This document shows, in pieces, positions 62,936 to 64,000 of a DNA stretch of 64,000 bases. Position 1 is the stretch's first letter. Each line of letters opens with the position of its first letter. The stretch spans positions 240,979,447 to 241,043,446 of the forward strand of contig CM077158.1 of the NCBI GenBank assembly GCA_039583875.1, written 5' to 3'. The DNA comes from Platanthera guangdongensis. Its lineage: Eukaryota > Streptophyta > Magnoliopsida > Asparagales > Orchidaceae. The position numbers were made by a program, and so were the translations under genes. The notes under the pieces are model-generated. The model saw only the letters and a list, made by a program, of their open reading frames with translations, was not told where the DNA came from and ran no database searches.

Positions 62936-63710
62936 TTGAGGTGCGGGAAGGATCGTTCTACCTCAACAGAAATATGTGCTAGATCTGCTTAAAGAGATAA
63001 GTATGCTGGGGTGCAGGCCTGCAGTTGGTCCTCTCAACTAGAGGTTGGTAGGTCGCTTGATCTATCTGAGTCACACCCATCCCGACATATCCTTTGTTCA
63101 GTGTGGTGGCCCGCTATATGCATGATCCTAGGTAGGGTCACATCGATGTCGTGTATCACATTCTAAGGTACTTGAAGAGTGCACCAGGAAAGAGGTTGAT
63201 CTTCTGGAAGAATGAACATTTGAATATCGAGGGCTATTGCGATTCTGATGGGCTAGTTGTGCTGATAACAAGAGGTTCACGTCAGGACATTGCATGTTTG
63301 TATGGGGAATTTTTGCCTCCTGGAGGAGCAAGAAGCAGAGTGTAGTTGTGAGTTCTACAACCGAGGCAGAGTATAAGGTTATGGCCTTAGGTGTAGTGGA
63401 GATGTTATGGTTGAATGACCTGCTGGGAGAACTCAAGACAAATCAAAGGGGGCAAATGACATTGTGGTGTCTGGTGTGACAGCAAGTAGGCTATTAGCAT
63501 TGTAAATAATCCTGTCCAACATGACAGAACGAAACATATAGAGATTGACTTGTTTTTATCCAGGAAAAACTGGATAGTGGGGTGCTGAAACTGGGGCATG
63601 TTACTAAAGAGCAAGTGGCCAATTGTCTTACTAAAGAACCTAGCTCACTCGATTTATTCAGGTTATGTGACAAGGTGGACTTAGCAGATATTTTTCGCCC
63701 TTTTTGAGGG
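62936..63710 (+). pseudogene. Copia-5 RNase H
   Basis: Segments QQKYVLDLLKEISMLGCRP-like (62965-63020), YHILRYLKSAPGKRLIFWKN, EHLNIEGYCDSDGL, SWRSKKQSVVVSSTTEAEYK and VMALGVVEMLWLNDLLGEL. They are followed by HDRTKHIEIDLF-like sequence and a C-terminus near 63700. The part between GCRP and LVGRLIYLSH is deleted, and there are several frameshifts. Confidence 0.85.
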
Positions 63711-63714
63711 GGAG

Positions 63715-63897
63715 CGTTGGTATTTATATAGATTTCTTGTATAAATGCTCAATTATAATGCCCATTCTTCCTCCTTAGAGTTAGTCCCACATCTCATATT
63801 ATGTATTTGGTTCCCCTCCTTGTGGTTATATATAGGGGAGCAATGTAATGATAATAATGTGATTCTTTTAAGATTGATTTCAAGGCTTATTTCTTTT
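63715..63897 (+). repeat. 3' LTR of Copia-5
   Basis: 183 bases from CGTTGGTATTTATATAG to TTATTTCTTTT, preceded by TTTTTGAGGGGGAG (polypurine tract) and followed by GATTT. Partner of 58372-58542. Confidence 0.9.
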
Positions 63898-64000
63898 GAT
63901 TTTTTGTGTAATATTAATTGATAGGGCCTCGTTGATAAGTGCTGCAAATATTGCGCATTGGAACCCTTTGTTATGGACCCGAATCCATTAGTATGAAGCA

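Larger units (their letters stand above)
58367..63902 (+). mobile_element. Copia-5: degenerate Ty1/copia element, same family as Copia-2
   Basis: LTRs at 58372-58542 and 63715-63897, duplication GATTT at 58367-58371 and 63898-63902. Primer site TGGTATCAGAGCC at 58543 and polypurine tract TTTGAGGGGGAG before 63715. Gag, linker and RNase H are homologous to Copia-2. The 3' LTR start is mutated (CGTTGG for TGTTGG) and its end reads TT. The core of integrase is missing and a hAT MITE interrupts the protease-integrase interval. Many stops. Confidence 0.92.

Overview
This is a nuclear segment of a flowering-plant genome. It is almost entirely nested transposable elements around the middle exons of one host gene. 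The evidence for a plant is Ty1/copia and Ty3/gypsy elements with plant-type tRNA-iMet primer sites, Tat-lineage gypsy remnants with a probable antisense ORF, Tourist-like MITEs with TAA target duplications, hAT elements with 8-bp target duplications, a plant LINE, and spliced exons of a plant RecQ helicase. Introns rule out a bacterial origin. I cannot name the species.

Layout. A degenerate Ty3/gypsy element (Gypsy-1, 153-6591, TSD GTAAT) carries a 1,026-bp non-autonomous hAT element inside gag. A degenerate copia (Copia-1, about 6920-11870) follows. After AT-rich intergenic DNA, one LINE reverse-transcriptase fragment starts near 14975 and is broken into four pieces by a 2.1-kb solo LTR (15424-17532, TSD GAAAA), a 700-bp solo LTR (17953-18652) and Copia-2 (18695-35576, minus strand, TSD ACTTC). 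The LINE ends near 36221. Copia-2 itself holds Copia-3 (21504-26645, TSD ATATC, no gag), a hAT element (26978-27648) and a 5'-truncated Tat gypsy (28994-34302) with two tandem-repeat arrays. Copia-3 in turn holds another hAT element (24774-25698).

From 36.2 to 38.3 kb there is a PIF/Harbinger-like element and a strange 19-bp minisatellite that reverses orientation. Exons of a RECQL2-like DNA helicase then appear at 38689-40024 and 55121-55798, on the plus strand, with consistent splice sites and reading frame. The intron between the two exon clusters is about 15.1 kb. It contains a Tat 5' fragment, a minus-strand gypsy remnant, a long inverted repeat broken by a MITE and by Copia-4 (48665-53519, minus strand, TSD AACAC), and a possible LINE fragment.

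Downstream, 56735-58101 is an array of six alternately inverted ~222-bp units forming three long hairpins. Each unit has a tRNA-like head with A-box and B-box motifs, and the array as a whole is flanked by ACTATCT. Copia-5 (58372-63897, TSD GATTT) closes the window and carries a 166-bp hAT MITE.

All transposon coding regions are broken by stops, frameshifts, deletions or insertions. The only coding sequence that looks intact is the RecQ exon series. Its remaining 5' and 3' exons were not found and are probably outside the window.
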